From the NCBI RefSeq assembly GCF_900119185.1, contig NZ_FPJE01000002.1, positions 139,988-203,987 of the forward strand: a stretch of 64,000 bases of DNA, given 5' to 3'. The first letter of the stretch is position 1. The number at the start of each line of letters is the position of its first letter. The translations under genes and the position numbers were made by a program. This DNA comes from Sinomicrobium oceani (GTDB lineage Bacteria > Bacteroidota > Bacteroidia > Flavobacteriales > Flavobacteriaceae). Positions 9,516 to 18,046 of this stretch are shown here, piece by piece. The notes under the pieces are model-generated. The model made no database searches. It was not told the origin of the DNA and worked only from the letters and a program-made list of their open reading frames with translations.

Positions 9516-9821
9516 ATGAAGGTCAAACTTTCAGAAATTTTCGGGAACACCACCAACCGATCTATGTACTCAAGAGACGAACTCCTGTCCCTGGATGTAA
9601 AAATGGAATTTGTAAAACGTTTGGCCCGGTATTATGACATCCCTTATCTGCCGGATGGCAATGACGAACATAACCTATGCTATGCCAACAGTAGTACTGT
9701 CCGCTTCGAATATAGATCGACCTTTTCAAAAAGGGATGTCATCACCTATCTCCTCTCCACCCAAAAACAAGACACCTTTCATTTAGGAAAGGATGAAGTA
9801 ATTTTTTCAAAATCGGTATGA
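9516..9821 (+). CDS. Small hypothetical protein, 101 residues
   Basis: The start at 9516 is preferred over an in-frame ATG at 9480 because AAGGAAG lies 5 bp upstream of it. The protein is soluble, with mixed charge and no signal peptide or membrane span (KVKLSEIFGNTTNRSMYSRD at the N-terminus, FSKRDVITYLLSTQKQDTFH near the end). No family is recognised. It stands alone between the metal-uptake and heme regions. The remnant at 9239-9505 directly upstream may once have belonged to the same transcript. Confidence 0.55.
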   Translation: MKVKLSEIFGNTTNRSMYSRDELLSLDVKMEFVKRLARYYDIPYLPDGNDEHNLCYANSSTVRFEYRSTFSKRDVITYLLSTQKQDTFHLGKDEVIFSKSV

Positions 9822-9989
9822 TATTCGTATCGCTTATCTAAATTTTTTGTAGGGAGTTCAAGACGGTAACAACCAGAACAAACAACATATAAAGATCACG
9901 TACAAAGACCGGACCTTTACATTTTCTTTGCTATATTTTCCGGTGATTGTCTATTTGTTTAGCCTCATAATTTACCTGTAAGGCTACTT

Positions 9990-10029
9990 CAAACAAAACA
10001 AATACCCCTTTTCGTTACCGGTAAAGGGG
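9990..10029 (-). terminator. Rho-independent terminator after the heme oxygenase gene
   Basis: The stem CCCCTTT (10005-10011) pairs with AAAGGGG (10023-10029). Read on the minus strand it is followed by a T-rich run (TATTTGTTTTGTTTG). It sits 30 bp beyond the heme oxygenase stop codon, at the end of the minus-strand heme operon. Confidence 0.7.
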
Positions 10030-10059
10030 CATGATGGGTACGATATCGGATTTTTCTTG

Positions 10060-10629
10060 TCAGATGCCCGTAACCGCTACTTCATCAAAAACATCCCCGA
10101 AACGTTTGAAAGTTTCCGAAGCGGTCCGTACTGCCATATCCTGTTCCTCACTGCTACCGGGCAAATTGTCGAGCACTTCGGTAAAGGCTGCCCACTTCCC
10201 GGCAGACCCCTCTCCGTATCCGCCAAAAAAATCAAAACCCTTGTCTATGCCCTTTTTTTGCAGCATCTGAACAATATAAGGCCCTCCCATTATCGAGCCC
10301 TCCAGCACATACAGGGCCCCCATAGCCTGTACTCCATTCGCTATGGCAGGAGCTATGGCCCGGGGGAGATTTTCAGTGCTCCCTCCCAACGCCTCGATAT
10401 CTTTCCTGATAAAAGAAGAATCCCGGCGTTCTGCATAATCGGGTAAAATATCATTGATATAGGGTGCAATAGCTTTTTCAACCGCACCGAAATAAGCGTA
10501 AAAACATTTCAGTAATGCGGCATAATCTTCGTTATTCCTGATATTTTTAATACGAAGTACAACCTTTTTCTCTGTTTCCTGATGATGTGCCCTGGTTGAT
10601 TCTTTAATTATTGCGCTTAATTTTTCCAT
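10060..10629 (-). CDS. Biliverdin-producing heme oxygenase
   Basis: This 189-residue soluble protein belongs to the heme oxygenase family. It has the N-terminal helix with the candidate axial histidine (STRAHHQETE, His15 or His16) and the distal-helix signature GALYVLEGSIMGGPYI near residues 105-120. Heme oxygenase opens heme to biliverdin, Fe(II) and CO with electrons from a reductase. Placement at the end of the heme-uptake operon, 200 bp after the TonB receptor stop, fits iron release from imported heme. Copy B of the dispersed repeat lies just upstream (10672-10790), so the gene may have its own promoter there. A second candidate heme-handling domain is fused to HmuV at 19970-21799. Confidence 0.9.
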   Translation of the reverse strand: MEKLSAIIKESTRAHHQETEKKVVLRIKNIRNNEDYAALLKCFYAYFGAVEKAIAPYINDILPDYAERRDSSFIRKDIEALGGSTENLPRAIAPAIANGVQAMGALYVLEGSIMGGPYIVQMLQKKGIDKGFDFFGGYGEGSAGKWAAFTEVLDNLPGSSEEQDMAVRTASETFKRFGDVFDEVAVTGI

Positions 10630-10671
10630 TTTTAGTCTTCTTTATATGGTTAAAAATAGGTAATTCATTTT

Positions 10672-10790
10672 AATGGTCTCATTCTAAGTCAAGCCTATGT
10701 ATTTTAGTGCATCCCACTTTAGCTTTTAAAAAAGTTATGATCCGAATGGAGTGGTTTTATCGGGTTACTAAGTTATTGGGCTAATGGGTT
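10672..10790 (+). repeat. Dispersed ~110 bp intergenic repeat, copy B
   Basis: It shares GGTCTCATTC, AGCTTTTAAAAAAGTTATG, ATCCGAATGGA and the GGGTTACTAAGTTATTGGG tail with copies A (3007) and C (55115) in the same orientation. It fills most of the gap between the TonB receptor stop and the heme oxygenase start. Confidence 0.75.
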
Positions 10791-10832
10791 ATTACCTGAA
10801 TAACCGGATAACGAATAACCGGTACAACAATT

Positions 10833-13220
10833 TCATTCCTTATAAAACCTATAGGAAATTCCTGCAAGTATGACCAGTCCCGGTTGTCCGGGCATAAGCC
10901 TGTCGGTATAATCCAGTATATTATCGGCTGTGAGTTGTATACTCACTTTCTCCTTCAACAGCTTTTTCTCTATCCCGGCATTAACCAGAAAATGTCCTTT
11001 TACAAAAGTATCATACGGGTCTATAAACCGGTTGTTATTCCTGTCTCCAAAGGCATATCTTCCCCTGTAATTCACACGTATATTGGCTGAAATATTCCAC
11101 GGTGAATAGTGATAGGCTATCCTGGCATTGGCCATGTGCCTGGACCGGTTTTCCAGTCCGAAATAATCGGACAGTCTCGATTCGCGGAACAGACCCGAGG
11201 CATTATCCCTGACGTAAGCATAGGCCCCTGTACTATTGCGTATACTGTCCATCACTCCCCGGTCTTTGGCCACCAGGTACTGGTATCCCGCTTTGATATC
11301 GAGTCCGGAAGGCAATGTCACGGATGCAGATGCCTCCAGTCCCGTATTAAAGGACCGGGGCAGGTTTTGGTAGGTGTATATATCCCGGACACTGGTTCCG
11401 GAAGCTACCCGTATACTGTTGATCTGGTTTGAGATATCATGGTAAAAAGCGTTTATATCTATTTTTACATTTTTCTTAGGGGTGTAGGTAACCCCGCCGT
11501 TGAGCGACAGGGACTTTTCTGCTTTGAGGTTCTGATCGAGCTGGTTGATCAGGTACTCCCTCACTTCACTGATCTGGCCGGCATCCTTCATCGCTTCGAG
11601 GGTTTCCCGAAGCAGCTCGGTACCGATCACCAGGTAATTGGCTACGGGGTTCATAAACACCTGATAGCGCTGGCGGTAATCCGGTGTTTTAAAACCACTC
11701 CCCATAGCAAGGTTAAAAGTCAGCTCCGGAAACAACCTGTAGTGCAGCCCGAAACTGGGGTTGAGTCGCCCTCCGAAACTGTTGTGATGATCGTAACGTA
11801 GTCCGCCTACTACCTCAAAACGATCGTTAATATGCCAGTCACCCTGAAGGTAGGCAAAGCCACTCCACAGTCCTCCGGGCACATTAAAATCACGGTTATC
11901 CATCTGTTCCACGCTTCCTCCCAGCCCGGCCGTAAATTTCAATTCATTATGCGGGGTATAGGCAAACTGCTGTTCTGCACGGTGCAGGGTCTGCGCAAAT
12001 TTCTCGGCACCGGCTTTAGCATTGGTCTCCTGCCATAATACACTCATATCCGACACATAACGGGTAAGGTAATAGCGGCTCATACTGCGCAATCCGTTCT
12101 TAAACGTCTTATCATAGGTCAGGGAGGCATTGATATCGGTAATATCCTGGTTGTCCCCTGCCGTGTTTTGTTGTGCGCCCGTCCCGAAAACCTGTTCCAT
12201 AAACGACCTTCGAAGCGCGTAGCGGAACGATCCGCCAAGGGTTCCTGTAGGCGTAAGGCGATACCTGATTCTTCCCTGTAGCGTATAATCGTCATAAGGA
12301 GGAGCAGTCGTCCCCCCGGACATATAAGGATCGGTATTAAAACCATCGGTACGGTAATAATTGGCCGAAATATTGGCCGAACCACGCTGATGATCAAACG
12401 GAGTCTCTCCTTCCAGGGTAATATCTGCAATGTTCAATGAGCCATAGCGTACCGCAACCATACCCTGTGGCTGAACGGCACCATGGCGTGTAACGATATT
12501 GATGGCCCCTCCGAGAGCCTCACTTCCGAAAAGACATGAAGAAGCTCCCTTAATGATCTCAATGCGCTCTATATTACTCACACTGATACGCGAGAGGTCA
12601 AAGTTCCCCCGGTTACGCCCTACCATGGGTTGCCCGTCTATAAGTATCATTACATAATCACTGCTGAACCCCTGCATCTGTACACCGGTGGCCCGGGCAC
12701 CTCCGCCTATATCATTGACTATCGCAATACCCGTCTGTTCCTTAAGAACCTCGTCCAGCCTTCGGCTGCCCATCTGTGCAATAGCTTCTTTTCCGATAAC
12801 CGTTACGGGCATGGCACTGCCACCCCGGATATCGAGCAGGTTATCCGGGGTTTCTGTCCGTCCTTCTACAACCACTTCGTTGAGATCCTGATTTTTATCC
12901 ATTGTCAATGCAATGGTGATGTCTTTGGTGCGGGCGGACTCCACATGTATTTTCAGTGCCCGTTTTACATAGCCCAATCCGGATATATGCAGGATATAAT
13001 TACCTGCGATAATATCGTGAAACCCAAAATTTCCGTCATCATCGGTTTGAGTGATGTGCATATCAGGTTCCAGGTATACGCTTACTCCTGTTACGGCAGT
13101 ACCACGGTCGTCCAGTACCCGCCCGGTAAGCGAGCCCCTTATGTCTTTTTGGGCATGACAAAATACCGTAACTGTTATCAGGAACATCAGAAATAAGCAT
13201 CTGTCAACAGCTCTTATCAT
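10833..13220 (-). CDS. TonB-dependent heme/hemophore receptor (HmuR-like)
   Basis: The protein has 795 residues. A signal peptide (about 1-23) is followed by a carboxypeptidase-regulatory-like domain (30-110), the plug (about 125-235, with QMQGFSSDYVMILIDGQPM and IIKGASSCLFGSEALGG) and a barrel ending ILAGISYRFYKE. The order plug-barrel and the GFKTPDYRQRYQ segment recall HmuR-type and colicin-type receptors. Two HmuY-like lipoproteins, a heme ABC transporter and heme oxygenase surround it, so heme delivered by HmuY is the likely ligand. It follows the lipoprotein gene at 14286-13303 by 82 bp. Function is inferred from family and context. Confidence 0.88.
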   Translation of the reverse strand: MIRAVDRCLFLMFLITVTVFCHAQKDIRGSLTGRVLDDRGTAVTGVSVYLEPDMHITQTDDDGNFGFHDIIAGNYILHISGLGYVKRALKIHVESARTKDITIALTMDKNQDLNEVVVEGRTETPDNLLDIRGGSAMPVTVIGKEAIAQMGSRRLDEVLKEQTGIAIVNDIGGGARATGVQMQGFSSDYVMILIDGQPMVGRNRGNFDLSRISVSNIERIEIIKGASSCLFGSEALGGAINIVTRHGAVQPQGMVAVRYGSLNIADITLEGETPFDHQRGSANISANYYRTDGFNTDPYMSGGTTAPPYDDYTLQGRIRYRLTPTGTLGGSFRYALRRSFMEQVFGTGAQQNTAGDNQDITDINASLTYDKTFKNGLRSMSRYYLTRYVSDMSVLWQETNAKAGAEKFAQTLHRAEQQFAYTPHNELKFTAGLGGSVEQMDNRDFNVPGGLWSGFAYLQGDWHINDRFEVVGGLRYDHHNSFGGRLNPSFGLHYRLFPELTFNLAMGSGFKTPDYRQRYQVFMNPVANYLVIGTELLRETLEAMKDAGQISEVREYLINQLDQNLKAEKSLSLNGGVTYTPKKNVKIDINAFYHDISNQINSIRVASGTSVRDIYTYQNLPRSFNTGLEASASVTLPSGLDIKAGYQYLVAKDRGVMDSIRNSTGAYAYVRDNASGLFRESRLSDYFGLENRSRHMANARIAYHYSPWNISANIRVNYRGRYAFGDRNNNRFIDPYDTFVKGHFLVNAGIEKKLLKEKVSIQLTADNILDYTDRLMPGQPGLVILAGISYRFYKE

Positions 13221-13302
13221 TATAAGTATGAATAATCAAAAATTGATATGGTTTTTTACAGGATAGCATCATGGTAAAATTTAGGGCAAAAAGATATTTC
13301 TA

Positions 13303-14286
13303 CTATTCCATAATAACCAGGTTACCGTTCAGTGGATAACTTTGTTTTCCGCTGGTACTGATCACCGTACTTCTGAACTCTGCAAAATCATAAGTTCCGG
13401 GTTTGGCATCCTCAGGTAGTCTTACTGTAATGCTCGTTTCGGTAAAATCTTCGATAATCAGTGGCTGATAACCTACGGAGGAATCAAAAAGATTAAAGAG
13501 ACTTACCCCCTTTAAAAATCTTATATCAGCCCCGTTAATCGTAAAACTTTCTCCTTTTTGCAGATTTAAATTCTGATCGATCCCCGATATGGATAGGTTG
13601 CGGTATCCTACCTGCAGCGTATCGTATTCCTGGGCCACATATACCCGTCTCGCACCGTGTTCGAGACGAACGCGGTAAAAGGCCGTATCTACGGTAGCGG
13701 GTATTCGTGTGGCAATAGTCTGTCCGTTAGGACGAAGTACGGGGTCCGGGAGTTCGTATTCCCGTTCTCCGCCGATTTCTTCCAGAAATACGCTGACGCT
13801 CAGCCCGGGATTAAAATAATCTCCGTTAAGCGCCAGCCCGCTCCCCTGGATCAGGGAATAGCTGTTGAGCCTGAATACGGGCGGATGCTGCAAATCGATA
13901 ACTTTTAGAGTATATACCCTGGAGTCACCGTTTTCTGCTGTCACGGTATAGACGGTATCGTCCAGAAACGGAATACTGTCTCCTATAAGCGGAGTCACCG
14001 TCGCCTTTTCCGGAATGCGAAGAAGGGGTGCGGTTTTTTCCGGTTTTTCCTTCCATATCGGCCAGTACACGATGATACTGTCCGTAGTCAGGGCAGCTTT
14101 TATAGTATCCTTATTAATCTGGTCGATCACGGAAAATGCCTTGAGATAATTGTCCGTCCGGACCTGTATGGTATCGGTATACCGGGTTTCATAAACATCA
14201 TTGTATTCCGTGTCGCAGGAACTTGTGAGAACAATACTCAATATTATGCTCAGCACAACGCTACTTTCTTTCAGGTAAGGGATCAT
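13303..14286 (-). CDS. IPT/TIG-like surface lipoprotein of the heme operon
   Basis: The start at 14286 (327 residues) is preferred over 14328 because it places a signal peptide (MIPYLKESSVVLSIILSIVL) directly before lipobox TSSC. After the lipobox comes a beta-rich domain and one or two IPT/TIG-like Ig modules (FRLNSYSLIQGSGLALNGDY, ISGIDQNLNLQKGESFTING). Such proteins usually sit on the cell surface next to TonB receptors. It is the gene immediately before the receptor in a tight minus-strand operon. A role in binding heme or heme-protein is inference; no catalytic motif is seen. Confidence 0.75.
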   Translation of the reverse strand: MIPYLKESSVVLSIILSIVLTSSCDTEYNDVYETRYTDTIQVRTDNYLKAFSVIDQINKDTIKAALTTDSIIVYWPIWKEKPEKTAPLLRIPEKATVTPLIGDSIPFLDDTVYTVTAENGDSRVYTLKVIDLQHPPVFRLNSYSLIQGSGLALNGDYFNPGLSVSVFLEEIGGEREYELPDPVLRPNGQTIATRIPATVDTAFYRVRLEHGARRVYVAQEYDTLQVGYRNLSISGIDQNLNLQKGESFTINGADIRFLKGVSLFNLFDSSVGYQPLIIEDFTETSITVRLPEDAKPGTYDFAEFRSTVISTSGKQSYPLNGNLVIME

Positions 14287-14360
14287 GTTTCTTCGGTTAG
14301 ATGATAAAACAACAGAGAGAGACCGCACCAGCTACGGTCTCTCCCCGTCCAGATTTTAAA

Positions 14361-15149
14361 TTATTCGCTACAGATACTCAGGCATTCCCAGCTAAAGGTA
14401 ATCTCGCTGTCATATACACCCGGGCTAACCTCGATAGGGGTTACATCTATATCTTTAATGCGATAGGCAATGGTAGCATTGGCAGGCAGGGTACAGGAGT
14501 CTGTTGTGCTGCATTCTTTCCAGATCAGAATATCGCGGATAACCTGTACGTTTGCCGTAGAAGGATACAAATAATATCCCAGCCCGTAATCTCCCAGGCT
14601 TGTTCCGTATGCAAAACCATCTGCTCCTATGACTTCTTCATAAGGGGTGGCAGGACTATATGCCGGAACAGTCGGGGCTCCGGGGTTATCACAACGCTGC
14701 TCGAAGCTGGCGTCCGCAATTAAGGTACAGAAATCGGTACTGGTAATTCCCGCGTCTATCGTACCGAGGGTCCAGCCACTCTGTCCGTTGACATTTACAC
14801 GGAAAAAGGAACCGAACTGACCTTCATTCTGCAAGACAAGACCATTCTCACACAACACGGTCTGCAGCGTTCCCCAGGTACCATACTGGCCGATATCACG
14901 GCCACTCAGATCTTTGTCAAAATAAACGGTCTCTGTCCCGCTTCCGCAACAATCGCAATCGGTATCAACCAGGAAAGTCGCATTGGCAGTTGATAATTCG
15001 GGGGTGTCGATCTCCGCTTCCTGTTGCTCACAACCGGTCATAGACAATATGAGGAAAGCGAAAAACGCTGTAGTCAGCATACCTGCGGACCTGGTACCCG
15101 GTACCGTATGCTTTCTGTTGATATAGGATTTAATAGTTAAAGTTTTCAT
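14361..15149 (-). CDS. Cysteine-containing lipoprotein of the heme operon, family not recognised
   Basis: The product has 262 residues with lipobox MTGC (Cys40) if started at 15149; Met24 is an alternative start. The mature part has about twelve cysteines, including DTDCDCCGSG near residues 58-67 and a C-terminal WECLSICSE, which is unusual among its neighbours. The body is beta-rich and Gly-rich (YGTSLGDYGLGYYLYP). It lies between two Ig-like lipoproteins in the heme operon and is 32 bp from the next gene. The cysteines could form disulfides or bind metal or heme. No family is recognised. Confidence 0.7.
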   Translation of the reverse strand: MKTLTIKSYINRKHTVPGTRSAGMLTTAFFAFLILSMTGCEQQEAEIDTPELSTANATFLVDTDCDCCGSGTETVYFDKDLSGRDIGQYGTWGTLQTVLCENGLVLQNEGQFGSFFRVNVNGQSGWTLGTIDAGITSTDFCTLIADASFEQRCDNPGAPTVPAYSPATPYEEVIGADGFAYGTSLGDYGLGYYLYPSTANVQVIRDILIWKECSTTDSCTLPANATIAYRIKDIDVTPIEVSPGVYDSEITFSWECLSICSE

Positions 15150-15345
15150 GGTTTATAAGTATTGTGTTCCCCTTTATTTTTTTGGCAGGGAACGGCGTTA
15201 GACTTGATTTTTTTCCGGTGATGGCTTGCCACGAGGCATACCAAGGTCACCGACTAAGGTGATGCTCTGATTGTCTCCATACGGTTATAGATTAAGTATT
15301 AATAAAAGGCTGACCTGTACGATCGTGATTCGAGGGCTGTTTTAT

Positions 15346-16122
15346 CTATCGCAGATTAATCGGGTTTTCCATACGCCTTGTCAGCGCGTAGCTGGTGATT
15401 TCAATCCAATATAAGCCCGGTTCCACATCGATACAGGAAAGATAAATCTGTCTGGAAGTCGGAGGTGTCTGGGCCTCACCCATGGTATAGACCCGTTCTC
15501 CTGCTTCATTGGTCAGGTATCCCCTGGTAATGGCGTAGTTGCCCAGTATATTAGTTCCGGTAACCCGTATATAAGATTCTTTGGCACTGAAACTTACCGG
15601 GGAGTCCGGGTTCCTGCTCAGTTCGTTCAGGGAAAAATCTTCCTGTTGTATTACGATATCCACGGTATATGTGGCTTTTAAGCCTTCCGCAGAAGTCACC
15701 TCATATACAAACGGTTCTTCCTCAAAAACCGGGACAGGTACATCGGCATCGGGACTGATTGTAGTACCTTCGGGGAGTTTTATTTCTGCCTGTATCACCC
15801 CCAGTTCGTAATAGGCCGGCAGGTATACGGTAATAGTACCGGTACTGTCGTCTATGGCACTGTATATGGTATAATCATCGTTTACATTACCTATACGGTA
15901 TTCCAGGATGCGATTGTCCTGAACGGAACTTATGGTATCGTACCATGTTTCTTCCGTAATGATCAGGTTATCCTCTTCCCTGGTACACCCAGCGCTGCAC
16001 AAAAGCAGTAGTGCACACATAGAACAAAGTAATGTCATACCTATGTGTCCCTGTTCTTTCCGGACCCCGGTATATGGTGTTATCGAGTAATCGTTTTTCA
16101 TATCATCTGTTTTGTTGGACAT
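15346..16122 (-). CDS. Ig-like lipoprotein of the heme operon
   Basis: The product has 258 residues with lipobox SAGC (Cys46). The long N-terminus suggests that Met29, encoded at 16038, could be the true start. The mature part contains an acidic beta-rich segment with the DUF5018-like pattern ILEYRIGNVNDDYTIY and VYEVTSAEGLKATYTVDI, then a second Ig-like half ending in MENPINLR. It starts 9 bp after the HmuY stop codon, showing translational coupling. It probably helps HmuY or the receptor at the cell surface. No direct ligand motif is visible. Confidence 0.72.
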   Translation of the reverse strand: MSNKTDDMKNDYSITPYTGVRKEQGHIGMTLLCSMCALLLLCSAGCTREEDNLIITEETWYDTISSVQDNRILEYRIGNVNDDYTIYSAIDDSTGTITVYLPAYYELGVIQAEIKLPEGTTISPDADVPVPVFEEEPFVYEVTSAEGLKATYTVDIVIQQEDFSLNELSRNPDSPVSFSAKESYIRVTGTNILGNYAITRGYLTNEAGERVYTMGEAQTPPTSRQIYLSCIDVEPGLYWIEITSYALTRRMENPINLR

Positions 16123-16131
16123 GTCTTCGGC

Positions 16132-16932
16132 TTATCTGATCTCAAATGTTTCACTGTCCCCGGGTACAAGAACATATTCGAAGGTAAAATACGGGTACGT
16201 GCTGTTGCGCATCATATTTTCCGGATCAGAGATATCTTTATAGACACTGATCATCTTTATCTTGGCATAATATCCTTTGGCTGTTTTAACCACCAGGGTT
16301 CTCACAAGATTTTTCCCGTTATTCAGGGTCAGCGGGTTCCCTAACGCATAGGCCACATGTTGCTTTTCATAGCTTGCATCGGCAACAATTTCTCCGCCCC
16401 AGTCATACAGGGCCCATCCCAGTCCGTTTCCGAAAGCGCCGTTTTCATCGAGGGAAACCCTGTACCGGAACTGGCTCTCGTCGGGGATATCCGTGACCTC
16501 TTCAAAAGAACGGTCGGTAATGTAGATGGCTCCTACTCCCGTGGCCCCGTAACCCAGGCTGGAACGTACCGAACCGTTATTGACATCGATATCGGAATTG
16601 GCTATACCGGAAAACGAAAGGTCCCACAGATTGCTCTTCTGGTACGATGCCTTGACACCTTCCTTATTTTCCAGTGAGAAATAGATCGCAGCTCTTTTAC
16701 CGTCTACCGGACCGTCATATTCCGTGTCTCCTGCAAAGTTTTCTACCCGATGCAGTTTATAGAACATGCCGTTATCCACAGCAGTGGTATCCTCCACCGG
16801 GTCAGGGTCAGGATCCGGTCCCGGACCGTCATCGCTACCGCCACACGCCATAAACCACAAGGGCAGACTACAGGCCAGCAGTATCAACGAAAATCTGTTT
16901 AACCAGGTTGAAATGGTGTACATTACATTCAT
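16132..16932 (-). CDS. hmuY: HmuY family heme-binding lipoprotein (1)
   Basis: This is a 266-residue lipoprotein (lipobox FMAC, Cys30, then a Gly/Asp/Pro linker). The HmuY core is recognisable: SNLWDLSFSGIANSDIDVNN, GYGATGVGAIYITDRSFEEV, then GWALYDWGG, the strand VRTLVVKTAKGYYAKIKMIS, and a final TFEYVLVPG. HmuY proteins are hemophores that take heme from host or environmental hemoproteins and pass it to the HmuR receptor. The gene is second in the operon, 11 bp after its paralogue at 17678-16944. Which His or Met residues bind heme cannot be told from the sequence by eye. Confidence 0.85.
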   Translation of the reverse strand: MNVMYTISTWLNRFSLILLACSLPLWFMACGGSDDGPGPDPDPDPVEDTTAVDNGMFYKLHRVENFAGDTEYDGPVDGKRAAIYFSLENKEGVKASYQKSNLWDLSFSGIANSDIDVNNGSVRSSLGYGATGVGAIYITDRSFEEVTDIPDESQFRYRVSLDENGAFGNGLGWALYDWGGEIVADASYEKQHVAYALGNPLTLNNGKNLVRTLVVKTAKGYYAKIKMISVYKDISDPENMMRNSTYPYFTFEYVLVPGDSETFEIR

Positions 16933-16943
16933 AATTATTGTGC

Positions 16944-17678
16944 TTATCTTGTTTTCAGGTTCTTGGTTCCATCTTCCTGTACATGGTAGCGAAAGGTAAA
17001 ATAAGGTGCAGGCCAGTTCATATTGGTCACTTCGGGCGGATTACCCTGGTAAGCATTGATCAGTTCCAGTTTGGCATACAGACCGTCCGGCAACCGGATA
17101 ACGTAAGTGCGGTTTTTTATGGGAATCATGATATGGGTATCCAGACTGTAGAAGAACCAACCTACCTCATACTGGTCAGAGGCCCATCCGATCTTGTTGA
17201 TGGTACTGCTTTCGAACGTTTCGTCAGACGGGGCCTCGTCGACTTCATCATAGGGTTTTTCCACCAATATGATCGCACTGTCTGCAGGGCCTCCAAAACC
17301 AGGATTAAACTCATAGCTTCCTTTATTGACAAAAACTTCACTATTGTAGGGCCCTGTAAAGGCCAGGTCCCATTCAAGGGTCTTCATCCAGCGGGCGGAG
17401 TCGGCTTCATTACGCAACCAGATCTGCTTCTGATCGCTCAGCCGGAACAAAAAGGTATGGAATCCCTGCCTGGTCTTACCATCCACCTCTTCTCCCATAG
17501 CGCCATTGGTGTCGCCCGGAAGATCCCGGATCACCGTACTGATCCCGTCATCGATAGTAGTTTCCCCCACCGTATCGTCATTGCCGGAACAGGAAGTTAA
17601 AATGCAGACCATAAGTCCCCAAAAAACAGATCTTCTATGTATTGCAGCTATCAGCTTCATAATACCCGGATTTAGCAC
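16944..17678 (-). CDS. hmuY: HmuY family heme-binding lipoprotein (2), first gene of the minus-strand heme operon
   Basis: The product has 244 residues with lipobox LTSC (Cys30). ATG at 17660 (MKLIAAIHRR) is an alternative start. HmuY features are clear: MKTLEWDLAFTGPYNSEVFV, GGPADSAIILVEKPYDEV, WFFYSL, NRTYVIRLPDGLYAKLELIN and a terminal YFTFRYHVQEDG. Having two HmuY paralogues in tandem suggests either division of labour or a heterodimeric hemophore. It is first in the operon, reading away from the regulatory region at 17679-18046 that it shares with hmuT. Confidence 0.85.
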   Translation of the reverse strand: MLNPGIMKLIAAIHRRSVFWGLMVCILTSCSGNDDTVGETTIDDGISTVIRDLPGDTNGAMGEEVDGKTRQGFHTFLFRLSDQKQIWLRNEADSARWMKTLEWDLAFTGPYNSEVFVNKGSYEFNPGFGGPADSAIILVEKPYDEVDEAPSDETFESSTINKIGWASDQYEVGWFFYSLDTHIMIPIKNRTYVIRLPDGLYAKLELINAYQGNPPEVTNMNWPAPYFTFRYHVQEDGTKNLKTR

Positions 17679-17705
17679 CTTATAAGGTTTGGTTTTTATT
17701 TGTAA

Positions 17706-17716
17706 TTAATCTAAAT
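17706..17716 (+). promoter_or_regulatory. Left half of an inverted pair flanking the heme divergent promoter
   Basis: TTAATCTAAAT lies 28 bp upstream of the hmuY start. Its last nine bases (AATCTAAAT) recur as the reverse complement ATTTAGATT at 17970-17978, upstream of hmuT. A similar word, ATTCTAAAT, lies upstream of the AraC gene at about 22889. An iron-regulator operator is possible, but no consensus was tested. Confidence 0.4.
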
Positions 17717-17757
17717 AAATGATGTTGCAATATTACTCATATCCCTTTACAGATGAT

Positions 17758-17817
17758 TTGTGCAATCCGTTCTTTGTTTTGTGCGATCCGTTTTATTTTT
17801 TGTGCAATCCGTTTTTT
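17758..17817 (+). promoter_or_regulatory. Three tandem 21 bp direct repeats, candidate AraC-family operator
   Basis: GTGCAATCCGTT starts at 17760, GTGCGATCCGTT at 17781 and GTGCAATCCGTT at 17802. The period is exactly 21 bp, two helical turns, so all copies face the same side of the helix. A fourth, looser copy (AAGCAATCCGTT) lies at 17934-17945. AraC-family proteins typically bind direct repeats with this spacing. The region drives both heme operons, and an AraC gene lies at the end of the plus-strand operon (21842-22819), so this is its likely site. The repeats are seen; the regulator match is inference. Confidence 0.65.
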
Positions 17818-17969
17818 TAATCCTCTTGATAGCGGGCAAGTCAGGTCCAAATATGAAAAAACAAATCACGTAAAACTCTTATAACAAACACTTTAAAACC
17901 CGAACAACTATTAAAACCCAAACGCTGTTTTTTAAGCAATCCGTTTTATACACTCCGTTTACTATTTGT

Positions 17970-18001
17970 ATTTAGATTGATTAAGTACTTTTTTTGTACT
18001 T
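17970..18001 (+). promoter_or_regulatory. Promoter-proximal elements upstream of hmuT
   Basis: ATTTAGATT (17970-17978) is the inverted partner of the site at 17708-17716. It is followed by a perfect inverted repeat, AAGTAC (17983-17988) and GTACTT (17996-18001), separated by seven T. The block ends 45 bp before the hmuT start. It could be a metal-regulator or RNA polymerase site. Confidence 0.4.
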
Positions 18002-18046
18002 CGAAAACAGCCTTGATCCCGGCCAAAAACACAAATAAAAAACATT

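Noticed and set aside
12630-13196. Plus-strand open frame of 188 codons
   Set aside because: Antisense shadow of the HmuR-like receptor, whose plug motifs are clear on the minus strand.
15181-15345. Possible structured leader or small peptide between lipoprotein genes of the heme operon
   Set aside because: GGTGATG/GGTCACC words suggest pairing, but no known riboswitch signature or start codon with support was found.
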